Below, one piece after another: positions 25,247-33,395 of a stretch of 43,702 nucleotides of DNA (the first letter of the stretch is position 1; each line of letters begins with the position of its first letter). This DNA comes from an uncultured Geobacter sp. (lineage in GTDB: Bacteria > Desulfobacterota > Desulfuromonadia > Geobacterales > Geobacteraceae): NCBI GenBank assembly GCA_903925075.1, contig CAIYDQ010000072.1, positions 1 through 43,702 of the forward strand, given 5' to 3'. Both the position numbers and the translations under genes were made by a program. The notes below the pieces were generated by a model. It was not told the origin of the DNA. It saw nothing but the letters and a program-made list of their open reading frames with translations, and searched no databases.

Positions 25247-25305
25247 ATCCTGCAGCCGCAAGATGCGCCCCAGGTTCCCTCACTTATCCTGCGAGACGGC
25301 AAGAT
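25247..25305 (-). promoter_or_regulatory. Two tandem ATCYTGC...GCARGAT inverted repeats before the repeat-lipoprotein gene
   Basis: The same 7-bp inverted repeat (on the plus strand ATCCTGC with GCAAGAT) occurs at 25247-25264 and 25286-25305, with loops of four and six bases and a start-to-start spacing of 39 bp. On the minus strand the arms read ATCTTGC and GCAGGAT, so in RNA they form two hairpins with a G-U pair. They lie about 100-160 bases before the ATG at 25148. They could be tandem activator sites or RNA hairpins. Nothing else gene-like is seen in the 271-bp spacer. Confidence 0.45.
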
Positions 25306-25419
25306 GCGCACCGCCCGTCTCGGAGCGGCGCCGACCGCCTGCTGCCTGCGGCGGCGAAGAGCTCGCCGCTCCCGGTCTGCCGCGGCAGCCGGATCGCCGA
25401 CCGCTCGCCCTGCCCTTCT

Positions 25420-26823
25420 TTAGAACCAGCTGCCGCCCGGATGGTTGAGCACGTGACAGGCCACCGTACAGGAACTGGCCAAGCCTCGTGCGTACCCGAG
25501 CGCGTCCCGCAAGGTCTTGTCGGCGGTCGCCGGCCGCTTGTTGCCCGGGCTGAGCGTGGCGAAATGCAGCGGCAACGCCGGGAGCGCCGGCACTATGGCC
25601 AACTTGTTGCTGTCGTGGCAGCTCAGGCACTGGATCCCCTGCAGCCGGTGGAAGATGTGCAAAGTGGCCGAGCCGTCTCCCGCCACGTGGCCGGAGGAGT
25701 TGCTGTTGAACTGGCCGCTTTCGGTATGGCAGTTGGTGCACGTGGACAGGTTGAAGCTGCCGGCGTCGCCCCATTTCACCGTTTGGCCGCCGTGGCAGCT
25801 GACGTTGGAGCAGGCCAACAGGTTCGGGTCGAAGCTGGCGGCGCCGCTGGCCGCGTTGAAGGTCCCCAGCACGTCGACCACGGGGTCGCCGACCGTAGCG
25901 TGGTTCGGGTCGATCCTGCTGAAAGCGGTGGCGGTGGCCGCGTTGTCGTGGCACGTCGAGCAGGTGACCTGCCCGTTGGGAAGGCTCAGGTGCTGGGCGT
26001 GGGCGCCGAAGCCGGTCGGCGGCAGGCTGACGTGGCAGGAGCCGCAGCCGCTGGGCTTCGCCACCGGGCTGCTGACATGGCAGGAAAGCCCGTAGCGCGC
26101 GGTGTCGGGGTTCAAGCAGGAAGGCGCGCTATCGAGGCTGACCACGCCGGGGTCGCCGGTTGCGTGGCAGAGCGCGCAGGAACTAAGGGTCTGTTTTCCC
26201 TTGACGCCGACGGCGCTGGAATAGCCGTGGAAGTTGGCGGACACCGTCTTGGCCCAACCGGTGGGATGGCCGAGCTTGCGGTCGAGGTTCGGATGGCAGG
26301 CGACGCCGTTGAAGGTGGCGCTGAAGCAGCCGAGCTGCGAGACCCCGCCGGCGAGATCGGTGCCGTGACAAACCGCGCAACCGGTGGTGTCCGGGATGGC
26401 CGGTATGCCGGCGCCGGTGGTGAACAGGGTCGGGTTGGCCTGTTTGTAGGAAACCCAGTGCTGCTGCACCCAATTGGTGGGATGGCCGAGCTTGCGGTCC
26501 GCGTTGGAATGGCAGGCGACGCCGTTGAAGGTGGCGCTGAAGCAGCTCACCTTGGAAACCCCGCCCAAGAGATCGGCGCCGTGGCATTCCGCGCAACTGG
26601 TCGAGTCGATCAGGGGCGCGATGCCGTTAGTGGCGGCCAGGTTTTTGTTGAGCTGCTTGTAGGCGCCGGGGTGCTGCTGAACCCAGTCGACAAAGCCGGG
26701 CGCGACCACGTGCTTGCCGGCGGAATCGATCGCCGCCGGCGCGCCGCTGTTGCTGTTGCTGCATGCAGACAGCGCAGCCAGTGTTAGGGTAAGGAAACTT
26801 ATCTTGATCAAAGCTGTCCGCAT
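25420..26823 (-). CDS. Multiheme c-type cytochrome lipoprotein with atypical CXnCH motifs
   Basis: The 467-residue protein has a lipoprotein signal ('LAALSAC'). It contains seven standard CXXCH haem motifs (CAECH, CAVCH, CALCH, CGSCH, CSTCH, CTNCH, CLSCH). It also has CTVACH (CX3CH), CSNVSCH (CX4CH), two copies of CFSATFNGVACH (CX9CH) and one CX11CH. The CX4CH...CXXCH pairing matches the Geobacter GSu_C4xC__C2xCH style. Residues about 40-180 are two tandem copies of a roughly 70-residue block, each with one CXXCH and one CX9CH. AGAGAGG lies eight bases before the ATG at 26823. It is probably outer-membrane and surface-exposed, passing electrons out from the porin conduit. Whether the long-spaced motifs bind haem is unproven. 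Confidence 0.88.
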   Translation of the reverse strand: MRTALIKISFLTLTLAALSACSNSNSGAPAAIDSAGKHVVAPGFVDWVQQHPGAYKQLNKNLAATNGIAPLIDSTSCAECHGADLLGGVSKVSCFSATFNGVACHSNADRKLGHPTNWVQQHWVSYKQANPTLFTTGAGIPAIPDTTGCAVCHGTDLAGGVSQLGCFSATFNGVACHPNLDRKLGHPTGWAKTVSANFHGYSSAVGVKGKQTLSSCALCHATGDPGVVSLDSAPSCLNPDTARYGLSCHVSSPVAKPSGCGSCHVSLPPTGFGAHAQHLSLPNGQVTCSTCHDNAATATAFSRIDPNHATVGDPVVDVLGTFNAASGAASFDPNLLACSNVSCHGGQTVKWGDAGSFNLSTCTNCHTESGQFNSNSSGHVAGDGSATLHIFHRLQGIQCLSCHDSNKLAIVPALPALPLHFATLSPGNKRPATADKTLRDALGYARGLASSCTVACHVLNHPGGSWF

Positions 26824-26837
26824 ACGCATATCCTCTC

Positions 26838-27311
26838 TTAATGGTGGCAAACGACGCATCGCTCGTTGTTGGCTCTGCCGTGGCAGCGGTAGCAGCTCGC
26901 CGGGTCAAGTTTGCCTTCGATTTTGTGCAGGGTAAGGAAATCGCCCCGATGCGGCATCATCCGGTCGGGACGGTTGCCGTACTTAAGCGACGGCTTCATG
27001 GCCGCCAGGTTGCTGTGGCAGTCGGCGCAGAAGGAGGTCTTGTGGCAGGTCGCGCAGAGCACGTCGTCGGTCGCCGCGTAGAACCGGTGGTTCTTGATGA
27101 AAGTCTGGGTGTGGTTGAAGGCCGCGAACGGCTTCATGGTCCCTTTCTGCTGGTCCTCGTGGCACTCCGCGCAGCTCACCGGCCCGGCGGCCAATTGCTC
27201 GGGATGCGAGCTCGGCAGGTTGGGCAGCCCCTTGAATTGGGCGCAGGCGGCGACCGCCAGCAGTAGTCCGGCTAACGCCAGGAAGTTTTTGATATGCGCG
27301 CACCGTCTCAT
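26838..27311 (-). CDS. Pentaheme c-type cytochrome lipoprotein
   Basis: This small protein of 157 residues has a lipoprotein signal ('LLLAVAAC', Cys23) and five CXXCH motifs: CAECH, CATCH, CADCH, CYRCH and CVVCH. There are further histidines suitable as sixth ligands ('FNHTQTFIKNHRFY', 'MMPHRGDF', 'LTLHKIEG'). Haem is attached after Sec export, so it works in the periplasm or outer membrane. Its ATG overlaps the stop of the porin gene by four bases, strong evidence that the two are made together. In conduit complexes a small cytochrome commonly sits inside or beside the barrel; that role here is inferred. Confidence 0.9.
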   Translation of the reverse strand: MRRCAHIKNFLALAGLLLAVAACAQFKGLPNLPSSHPEQLAAGPVSCAECHEDQQKGTMKPFAAFNHTQTFIKNHRFYAATDDVLCATCHKTSFCADCHSNLAAMKPSLKYGNRPDRMMPHRGDFLTLHKIEGKLDPASCYRCHGRANNERCVVCHH

Positions 27312-28660
27312 TTCGTGGCTCCTTTTCCGGCGGTCAGGTTGTAGGTCAAGCGGACCAGCCCTTTAAAATCGTCTCTGTACTGCGGGTTCTGTCCGTAGCT
27401 CAAATCCCCGGAAAGGGCGAGGTCGGTGGTCAGGTGGTACCCCAGCGAGCCCTGCGCCTCCCAGGCGCTGTCCCGATTCTCCACCGGCTTGTCGAACAGG
27501 TAGCCGATCAGGTCGAGCGAGGCGAAATATCCCTTGGTCTCGTGCATGGCCCAGCCGCGCAGCTCGTGGAAGGAGCCCGAGGTGTTGGGTACGTTCGGCA
27601 CTACGGCGAACTCGGAGCCGGCGCGCAGGTAATGGTAGCCGAAGCCGCTTCTCACCGAGTTGTCGGCGAAGTAGCCGCGCAGCTCGCCGCCGAAGCGCTC
27701 CGCCTCGCCGATGTCGCGCCGGTAATCCTTGAAGTCGCAGGAGATCTCGACCTTCTGGATGGTGTAGGTGGCGCTGCCGCCCAGCACGCGCGACTCCTGC
27801 GAGAGGTTCTTCAGGAAGTCGGTCCCCGAAAACAGCGCGGAGGAGTAGAAGTAGTCGCGATCCCGATGGTGGTCGTAGCTGCCGGCCAAAACCAGGTTTT
27901 TCAAGGGGGTCAGTTGCAGCAGGTAACTATGCTCGGCGAAACGATCGGTCTGCGTGTTGTAGCTGGAGTGGCCGGAGAGCTGCACCATGTTCAGCGGCGA
28001 CAGCCAGACATCGGCGCCGATCAGTCGGTGGCTGCCGTACGCCCCCTGAAGGACCGTGGGAGTCCCGGTCGGCTGCACCGGCCTCTTGCTCTCGGTGACG
28101 CCGGACAACCCCAGCTCCAGCTTTCCTGCCAGGCGGTAGTTCAGCCGGCCGCCGGCGATGCCGTCCCCCTTGCCGTCGGAGTTGGCGTGCGGGATGTTGA
28201 TGGTGTGGACCGTCGCGCCGCCGAAGGCGGAGAAGCCGAAGCCGTAAGGAAGATCGGTGCGGAAGCTCGCCCCGTCCACCTGCTCGTTGACGACCCCCTC
28301 GTTGATGAATATGCGCCCGGCCCGCGCCCGCGCGTTGGCTTGATCGAAGCGGTACTGCAGATAACCGTAATTGAGGCTCCCCTGCAAGGTCTCGTTGCCG
28401 TCGGTGGTCGGCTTGGGATCGCCCAACTGCGCCGTCCCCCAGCCGTAGGCGTGCACCGAGAAGTTTCCGGAGCTGTAGTCGACGCCCAGGAACTCGGTGA
28501 GCGGCGCCAGCCCCCTGGTGCCGGAGTCGGGAACCGGGGACTGAGCTTCCTGCTGGAAGCGCATTATGGTGGTCGAATCCACAGATCCCTCCGCGAAGGC
28601 GAGGGCAGGCAGGCCCGCGATCAAAATGGCTGGTACCAGCCGGCATAACATTTTCTTCAT
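27308..28660 (-). CDS. Outer-membrane beta-barrel (conduit porin-like) protein
   Basis: The protein is 450 residues with a Sec signal peptide ending 'LPALAFA'. The mature chain shows many alternating amphipathic strands with aromatic ends ('GSLNYGYLQYRFDQANARAR', 'LNYRLAGKLELGLSGV', 'VEISCDFKDYRRD') and finishes with 'LVRLTYNLTAGKGATK'. This is the pattern of a large outer-membrane barrel. It has no haem motif. AGGAG lies eight bases before the ATG at 28660. Coupling to a pentaheme cytochrome and a further multiheme lipoprotein suggests the barrel of an electron conduit, comparable in organisation to OmbB or ExtB of Geobacter. No sequence match to those was tested. A -24/-12 promoter lies about 200 bases upstream. 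Confidence 0.8.
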   Translation of the reverse strand: MKKMLCRLVPAILIAGLPALAFAEGSVDSTTIMRFQQEAQSPVPDSGTRGLAPLTEFLGVDYSSGNFSVHAYGWGTAQLGDPKPTTDGNETLQGSLNYGYLQYRFDQANARARAGRIFINEGVVNEQVDGASFRTDLPYGFGFSAFGGATVHTINIPHANSDGKGDGIAGGRLNYRLAGKLELGLSGVTESKRPVQPTGTPTVLQGAYGSHRLIGADVWLSPLNMVQLSGHSSYNTQTDRFAEHSYLLQLTPLKNLVLAGSYDHHRDRDYFYSSALFSGTDFLKNLSQESRVLGGSATYTIQKVEISCDFKDYRRDIGEAERFGGELRGYFADNSVRSGFGYHYLRAGSEFAVVPNVPNTSGSFHELRGWAMHETKGYFASLDLIGYLFDKPVENRDSAWEAQGSLGYHLTTDLALSGDLSYGQNPQYRDDFKGLVRLTYNLTAGKGATK

Positions 28661-28859
28661 ATAAGCTCTCCTGTCGCTGTAGGTAAGCATTGCAAGGCTT
28701 GGTGAAATAGCGGCTTTTCGGTCAGGCCTCCGGTGAAACCACGGAGTTGCTTTATGCTCCCCGCTGCCGCGGTGGTAGCGCCAAGGCAGCCTCGGCGCGC
28801 ACCTAGCACGATTGAGCAAGTTCGCTGCAGCGCCTATTCTCAGGCCGGTACCTATCTAT

Positions 28860-28875
28860 AGCATTTCACATGCCA
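28860..28875 (-). promoter_or_regulatory. Sigma-54 (-24/-12) promoter of the porin-cytochrome operon
   Basis: The minus strand reads TGGCATGTGAAATGCT, with the GG and GC pairs exactly spaced as in the RpoN consensus TGGCAYR-N4-TTGCW (one mismatch, A for the first T of the -12 box). The predicted start near 28848 leaves a leader of about 190 bases. A near-identical site with the same flanks is at 33108-33123. No enhancer site was identified. Confidence 0.72.
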
Positions 28876-28925
28876 TAGCGGTTTGCGCCGGCGATATTAG
28901 CACAGTGGACTCCCCTACGGGTCAT

Positions 28926-28954
28926 AAAAAAACCCCGCCTCTTTCGAGGCGGGG
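28926..28954 (-). terminator. Rho-independent terminator of the nonaheme cytochrome operon
   Basis: On the minus strand a 9-bp stem (CCCCGCCTC with GAGGCGGGG) has a GAAA tetraloop and is followed by seven T. It lies about 40 bases after the stop at 28995 and separates the two cytochrome operons. Confidence 0.95.
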
Positions 28955-28994
28955 CGAATCGCTGCCAATTACAACAAGTGCAAGCTTGCCGATG

Positions 28995-31184
28995 CTACGG
29001 ACGCTCGATGGTGGTCCAAACGCCGGCGTTGGTCTGCAGTGCGTTGTCGGCGGTGGAGGTGGAACCGGAGCGGGTCCAGCCGATCAGGTACAGCATCGCC
29101 TCGGAGGTGCCGGGAGCGATGGTGGTGATCGGGTAGCTGGTGCCGGTCTTGACGGTGTCGGCATTGTAAGCCCTGGCGCCTTTGGCGAACAGCGGCTGGC
29201 CGTTGGCGTCCAAGAGGCCGGAGGCGACTGCCGTGGCGCCGACGGAGAGGTTGATGACGCCGTCGTCGAGGAAGTCGATGGCGTCGTACAGGAGCCTGCG
29301 GGAGTAGCTGCGGGCGTGGGCATAGGCCGCCGGGTCCTTGGTGAGCACCTGAATGTTGAAGCAGGCGCCCATCAGCTTCTTGCCGATGACCTGACTGCCG
29401 GTGCCGTTGGTCCAGTTACTGACTGCGTTGGCGCTCGTGTGAGCCAGGCCGCCTTTGAAGAAGTAGGGGTAAGCGGCGGCGTCGTACTCGATGTTGTAGT
29501 TCTTTTTCAAGAGCGAGACGGCCAGCGTCAGGGCGGCCTGGTAGGCCTCGCCCTGCGGCTCGACGAACACGGTCTTGAAGTTGGCCGAAGTCAGCGGCAC
29601 GGTGTTTTCCGAACCGTGGCAGTTGGTGCAGACCTGGTTGTAGGCGTTGGCGTCGATCGCCAGGGTGTGGCCGTGGGCGGCGCGGTCGCCGGCCGGAGCG
29701 TTGAAGGCGTTCATGTGGCAGGTCACGCAGGGGCCGTTGGCGTCCAGTTGGCCCTTGATGAAGACGGCCGGGTTGTGGCTGTCGCCGTTGATCATCGGGG
29801 TGCCGAGCTTGCGGTGGGTGCTGGTCACGCCGCCGGCGATGCCGTAGGCGGGCACCGAGACGTTATCGGCGGTCAGCGACTTGCCGTAGGTGGAGGTGCC
29901 GAACGCGGCGGAGGCCGAGGTGAACTGGGTGAAGCCGGTGGACATGTACATCAGGCCGGCAGCCGGCAGGTAATGCGAGTTCTTGAACGAGGCCTTGGTG
30001 AAGTCGGTGACCGCGTCCACGCCGTTCTCGCGAGCGGAGTGGCAGGCGATGCACAGGTTGGACTCGCCGGCGTCAGGGAAGGCGACGGTTTTGCCGCCGA
30101 TGGTGTACTGGGCGGTGAAGGGGCCGGGCTGGCGGACGTCGAAGCCGTTGTTGCTGTGGCAGGCGTCGCAGGCCAGCACTTCGCGCGCGGAGTCGCTGGC
30201 GGTGGCGACCGAGTCGCCCTGGTACACGGTGAACTTGCTGACGGCGAAATTCTTGAAGCCGGTCGCGGTGTGGCAGCGCTGGCAGGCTGCCTGACCCGGT
30301 TGCTGCATGTCCTCGGTGGACCAGGCGGCGCCGTTCACGTCGCCGTGAGCGGACTGAGCCCAAGCCTGACGCTCGGCGGAGCCGACGCCGTCCAGCGGGT
30401 TGTGCGGCTCGTGGCAGGCGGAGCAGTTGTTGCGGTAGTTGGTGGCCACGTACATGGCGGGGCGCGCTACGGCGCCGGTGAGGCTGTTGGAGTGCACCGG
30501 GTTCAGGACCGAGCCGTGGCACTCAAGGCACCTGCCGTTGGCGGAAGGGGTCGGGTCGTTGTGCGACGGGCCGTGGCAGCCGGCGCAGCCGGTGCCGGTC
30601 ACGCCGTACTTGGCGGCCATGGTCCAGGACGTGTTGGAGTAGTGGCCGGACTGTTTGAAGTCGGCAACCAGGCTCTGGCCGGAAGCGTCCAGCGTCGTCT
30701 CATGGCAGCTGACGCAGGAGGCGTCCTGGTCTTTAACCAGCGGCATCGACAAGGCGATGGTGCCGACGTCGGTGGTGGCTCCGGCCTTGACCACGGCGTT
30801 GAGAGCAGCCCCTTCGTAAAGGACCTTGCCGGTGGCGTCGAGCGCCTTAACCGTCATAGTCACCTTGCCGGGATACACGCCGTTCACGGTGCCGCCGGTG
30901 GTGGAGCCGGTGACGGCGATGGTGTTCCTGACCACGGGAATCGCGCCGGTGGCACCCGTGCCGACCACGGTGAACTGGACGCTGGCGACGCCTACGGGCA
31001 CGGCGGCGACGGCCTTGGCCGCGCTCTTGCCGGCCTGGGTCCCCCACGACATTTTTGCCGTGAGCGAACCGGACGCGCCGTTGTCGGGTGCGAGGGCCGT
31101 GTTGTTGGCGCCGCAGCCCGTCATCGCCATGAGCAGCATGGACAACAACAGAAATGGAAGGCTACTGAGGCAAAATCTCTTCAT
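28995..31184 (-). CDS. Nonaheme c-type cytochrome lipoprotein
   Basis: The 729-residue protein has a lipoprotein signal ('LLMAMTGC'). A beta-sandwich-like N-terminal domain follows (about 40-150), then nine CXXCH motifs: CVSCH, CAGCH, CLECH, CSACH, CQRCH, CDACH, CIACH, CVTCH and CTNCH. A long haem-free C-terminal region of roughly 180 residues ends at 'NAGVWTTIERP'. AAGGAG lies nine bases before the ATG. The protein is probably fixed to the outer membrane and could hand electrons to metals, other cells or further cytochromes. It follows the lipoprotein gene at 31281-32834 in the same direction with a 96-base gap and is closed by a strong terminator. I cannot assign it to a named Omc protein. 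Confidence 0.9.
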   Translation of the reverse strand: MKRFCLSSLPFLLLSMLLMAMTGCGANNTALAPDNGASGSLTAKMSWGTQAGKSAAKAVAAVPVGVASVQFTVVGTGATGAIPVVRNTIAVTGSTTGGTVNGVYPGKVTMTVKALDATGKVLYEGAALNAVVKAGATTDVGTIALSMPLVKDQDASCVSCHETTLDASGQSLVADFKQSGHYSNTSWTMAAKYGVTGTGCAGCHGPSHNDPTPSANGRCLECHGSVLNPVHSNSLTGAVARPAMYVATNYRNNCSACHEPHNPLDGVGSAERQAWAQSAHGDVNGAAWSTEDMQQPGQAACQRCHTATGFKNFAVSKFTVYQGDSVATASDSAREVLACDACHSNNGFDVRQPGPFTAQYTIGGKTVAFPDAGESNLCIACHSARENGVDAVTDFTKASFKNSHYLPAAGLMYMSTGFTQFTSASAAFGTSTYGKSLTADNVSVPAYGIAGGVTSTHRKLGTPMINGDSHNPAVFIKGQLDANGPCVTCHMNAFNAPAGDRAAHGHTLAIDANAYNQVCTNCHGSENTVPLTSANFKTVFVEPQGEAYQAALTLAVSLLKKNYNIEYDAAAYPYFFKGGLAHTSANAVSNWTNGTGSQVIGKKLMGACFNIQVLTKDPAAYAHARSYSRRLLYDAIDFLDDGVINLSVGATAVASGLLDANGQPLFAKGARAYNADTVKTGTSYPITTIAPGTSEAMLYLIGWTRSGSTSTADNALQTNAGVWTTIERP

Positions 31185-31280
31185 CTCTCTTCTCTCCTTT
31201 TGAGTGGTTTACGAACCGAAGTTCGTTTCTGCCCGATTGCAGTCGACGGTGACTACCCCTTACAGCGAGATTTGCGCTGG

Positions 31281-32834
31281 TTAGAATTGGATGATTACGC
31301 CGCCCCCACCCGAATTGGGCGCCAAAGCGGTGAAGTCGACCCCCTTGTCCGCGCCGTTCACCAACAACACCGGCGACTCGCTGAAGATGGAACCGGCCAA
31401 GGTCGGCGTCAGCGTGTAGAAACCGTTGGGGATGCCGCTGATGGCGTAGTTGCCGGCGGCGTCGGAAAACGCGCTGAAGCTCAGCTCGGCGCTGGTCACC
31501 GGCCCGGTGTAGGTCGCCAGCGACTGCGAGGTCAGCTTGGCGGTGAGGGTTATTTTGACGTTGGCAAGCGGTGCGACGGCGCCGATGTTGGTCACGTTGC
31601 CGGAGAGCTTGAAGGTGGCGGCGTCCGCGGCGAAGTCGGCGAAGGCGTGGTCGCTGTTGATGGTCACCGTCCTGCTCGCCGGGGTGAACGCCACTGCCGC
31701 CGCCGTATAGATGTTGTCGCGGGCGACCGTGATCACGTAGTCACCGTTGTTCAGGCCGCTGATGGAGTAGTTGCCGACGCCGTCGGTGACGCCGGTTACC
31801 GAGAACACGGAGCCGACGCGTTTGGCGGTCACCGTTACCCCGGCAAGGCCCGCTTGATTGCCGCTCGTCACCCGTCCGGAGACGGCCTGGGGTTGGGGAG
31901 CCACCGAAGCCAGAAAGTCCGGCACGCTGCTGGCGCCGGTCACGCTTAGGGTCGAGTTGGCCTGGTCGAACAGGTAGCCCGCCAAGGAGGGGGTCACCGT
32001 AAAGCTCCCCTGCGGGACGCCGCTCAGCGCGTAGCTGCCGTCGGTCGCGGTCTGAGGGCTGCCGTAAACCGTGCCGGTTGCGGTGTCGGCGACGGTCACC
32101 GTAACCCCGGCAAGCCCGGCGCCGGCCAAGAGCGCCTTGCCCGAGACGGTAAAGGTGGCGAAGCCGCTTCCCAAAGGATAGGAGAGCGCGGTGCCGGTGG
32201 TCGGGGTGACCGTGGCCGCGCCGCTAGTCGCATCCACCGAGATCTTCGCCGCGTCGAACACGGCGTCCAAACCGGTATGGTTCGCGCTGTAGGCGGCGGT
32301 GATCGGGTTCACGGCGGCAACGCCCGCGGCCGTAAGCTGGGGTTTCAAAACGGCCTGCACTCCCAGGAGGGATTGGGCAACGTTGTTGGATATCGCCTGC
32401 AAAGAGGCGCCGGGAGCGGCATAAATGTTGTCGAGGTTCGCGCCCGCTCCCGCGGCTACGGCGGCGTTGGCCAGCACCAGGTTGCTCATCGGGTTGATGT
32501 TGGCCGTTCCCGCATCGGCGGCCAGCGAGTAGAGGGTATAGGGAGTGCCGCCGGCCGTGTTGCCGACGACCCTGAGCATGAAGGGCTTGGTCCAGGTGGT
32601 CGGCAGGTCGAAGGAGAAACTGCCGTCGGTGGTGGTTTTCGAGAGCGTATGGAGAGCGGCGGCCGAGTCCTCGATGGAGACGGTGCCGGTAATGACGGCG
32701 CCCGCGGCGGCGACGCCTGATACCGTTTGAGCCGGTGCTGTTGCGCTACCGCCGCCACCGCCGCCGCATCCGGCGATAAAGAACAAAATGGAGAGCGCGA
32801 TACCTGCCTTTCTTTGCCACATAGATTTGATCAA
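31281..32834 (-). CDS. Lipoprotein with carboxypeptidase-regulatory-like repeats
   Basis: The protein is about 517 residues with a lipoprotein signal ('ILFFIAGC' followed by six glycines). After an Ala-rich part it has at least three beta-sandwich modules of the carboxypeptidase-regulatory type, each ending in a signature such as 'DGSYALSGVPQGSFTVTPS', 'VGNYSISGLNNGDYVITVA' or 'AGNYAISGIPNGFYTLTPT'. It carries no haem motif. It is the first gene of the nonaheme-cytochrome operon and is presumably a surface scaffold or adhesion partner. I prefer a TTG start at 32834, with AAGGA nine bases upstream, over an ATG at 32822 without a good site. Both give the same lipobox. Confidence 0.78.
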   Translation of the reverse strand: MIKSMWQRKAGIALSILFFIAGCGGGGGGSATAPAQTVSGVAAAGAVITGTVSIEDSAAALHTLSKTTTDGSFSFDLPTTWTKPFMLRVVGNTAGGTPYTLYSLAADAGTANINPMSNLVLANAAVAAGAGANLDNIYAAPGASLQAISNNVAQSLLGVQAVLKPQLTAAGVAAVNPITAAYSANHTGLDAVFDAAKISVDATSGAATVTPTTGTALSYPLGSGFATFTVSGKALLAGAGLAGVTVTVADTATGTVYGSPQTATDGSYALSGVPQGSFTVTPSLAGYLFDQANSTLSVTGASSVPDFLASVAPQPQAVSGRVTSGNQAGLAGVTVTAKRVGSVFSVTGVTDGVGNYSISGLNNGDYVITVARDNIYTAAAVAFTPASRTVTINSDHAFADFAADAATFKLSGNVTNIGAVAPLANVKITLTAKLTSQSLATYTGPVTSAELSFSAFSDAAGNYAISGIPNGFYTLTPTLAGSIFSESPVLLVNGADKGVDFTALAPNSGGGGVIIQF

Positions 32835-33107
32835 TTCCGTTTTTCCTTTTTGCTGGGTGTTGCCTGTTTTCAGTGGTGCCATGAAGCGCGTTCTTAATTT
32901 GTGGGGCTATCTCATAGAACATCTCCTGTGCTTTGGGGGTCGAACTTTTGGTGAAAAGGCGGCGAGATCGCCATTGAACTGCGCGATAACGCCGAGCCCG
33001 GGGGTGTCGCGCCGACGCCGCCGGGAGTGGAGTGCCGCGGCGCGCGCCTGTTCCGGCAGTTCCCCCCTGGACGCCATTCGGCTTTTTGGCGTGTCCTACT
33101 GATCCAT

Positions 33108-33123
33108 AGCATTTCGCATGCCA
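33108..33123 (-). promoter_or_regulatory. Sigma-54 (-24/-12) promoter of the lipoprotein-nonaheme operon
   Basis: The minus strand reads TGGCATGCGAAATGCT, correctly spaced for RpoN with the same -12 mismatch as the site at 28860-28875. The two sites share about 25 bases (with two differences), reaching beyond the boxes into CTA before and TATRGAT after. The leader to the lipoprotein start would be about 260 bases. The spacer 32835-33107 otherwise shows no gene I can support. Confidence 0.72.
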
Positions 33124-33212
33124 TAGTGCAGGCCTGCGAATCAAAAGCCCTACCTCCCGACCCCACCGCCGTTAAGTTAAGGATGGACGTGGAGTAAAAG
33201 CCCACCGTATCT

Positions 33213-33304
33213 GTAGGTCGCGTTGAACGGCTTCTCCGTGAAACGCGACATTGCAACCGTGGCGCCGTTGCGGCGTCCGCGTTTCACACCTCAACGCAAC
33301 CTAC
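33213..33304. repeat. Imperfect palindromic repeat (GTAGGTCGCGTTG / CAACGCAACCTAC)
   Basis: The left side starts GTAGGTCGCGTTGAACGG and the right side ends CTCAACGCAACCTAC, with GTGAAACGCG and CGCGTTTCAC as inner complementary blocks. The element fills much of the gap between the sigma-54 promoter and the stop of the MFS gene and resembles interspersed REP/MITE units. Confidence 0.65.
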
Positions 33305-33395
33305 GAAATAGTGCCGAATAGTCAGGTAGTTATCTGACGGAGGCATTCCTGCGCCCGGGGCTGTACGCGCGACCTTATTTTCAGGAATGCAGGGA

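Noticed and set aside
25189-26787. A 532-codon plus-strand frame
   Set aside because: Antisense to the multiheme cytochrome, with Gly/Ala/Val-rich shadow composition.
28812-31949. A 1045-codon open frame on the plus strand across the cytochrome and lipoprotein genes
   Set aside because: It is antisense to genes with signal peptides, nine haem motifs and good ribosome binding sites. It has low-complexity Gly/Ala/Val/Arg composition and arises from GC-rich codon bias.
32746-33144. A minus-strand frame overlapping the lipoprotein start
   Set aside because: Arg-rich and without domain; it overlaps the lipoprotein signal sequence in another frame. AGGAG before its internal ATG (about 32920) is noted but unsupported.
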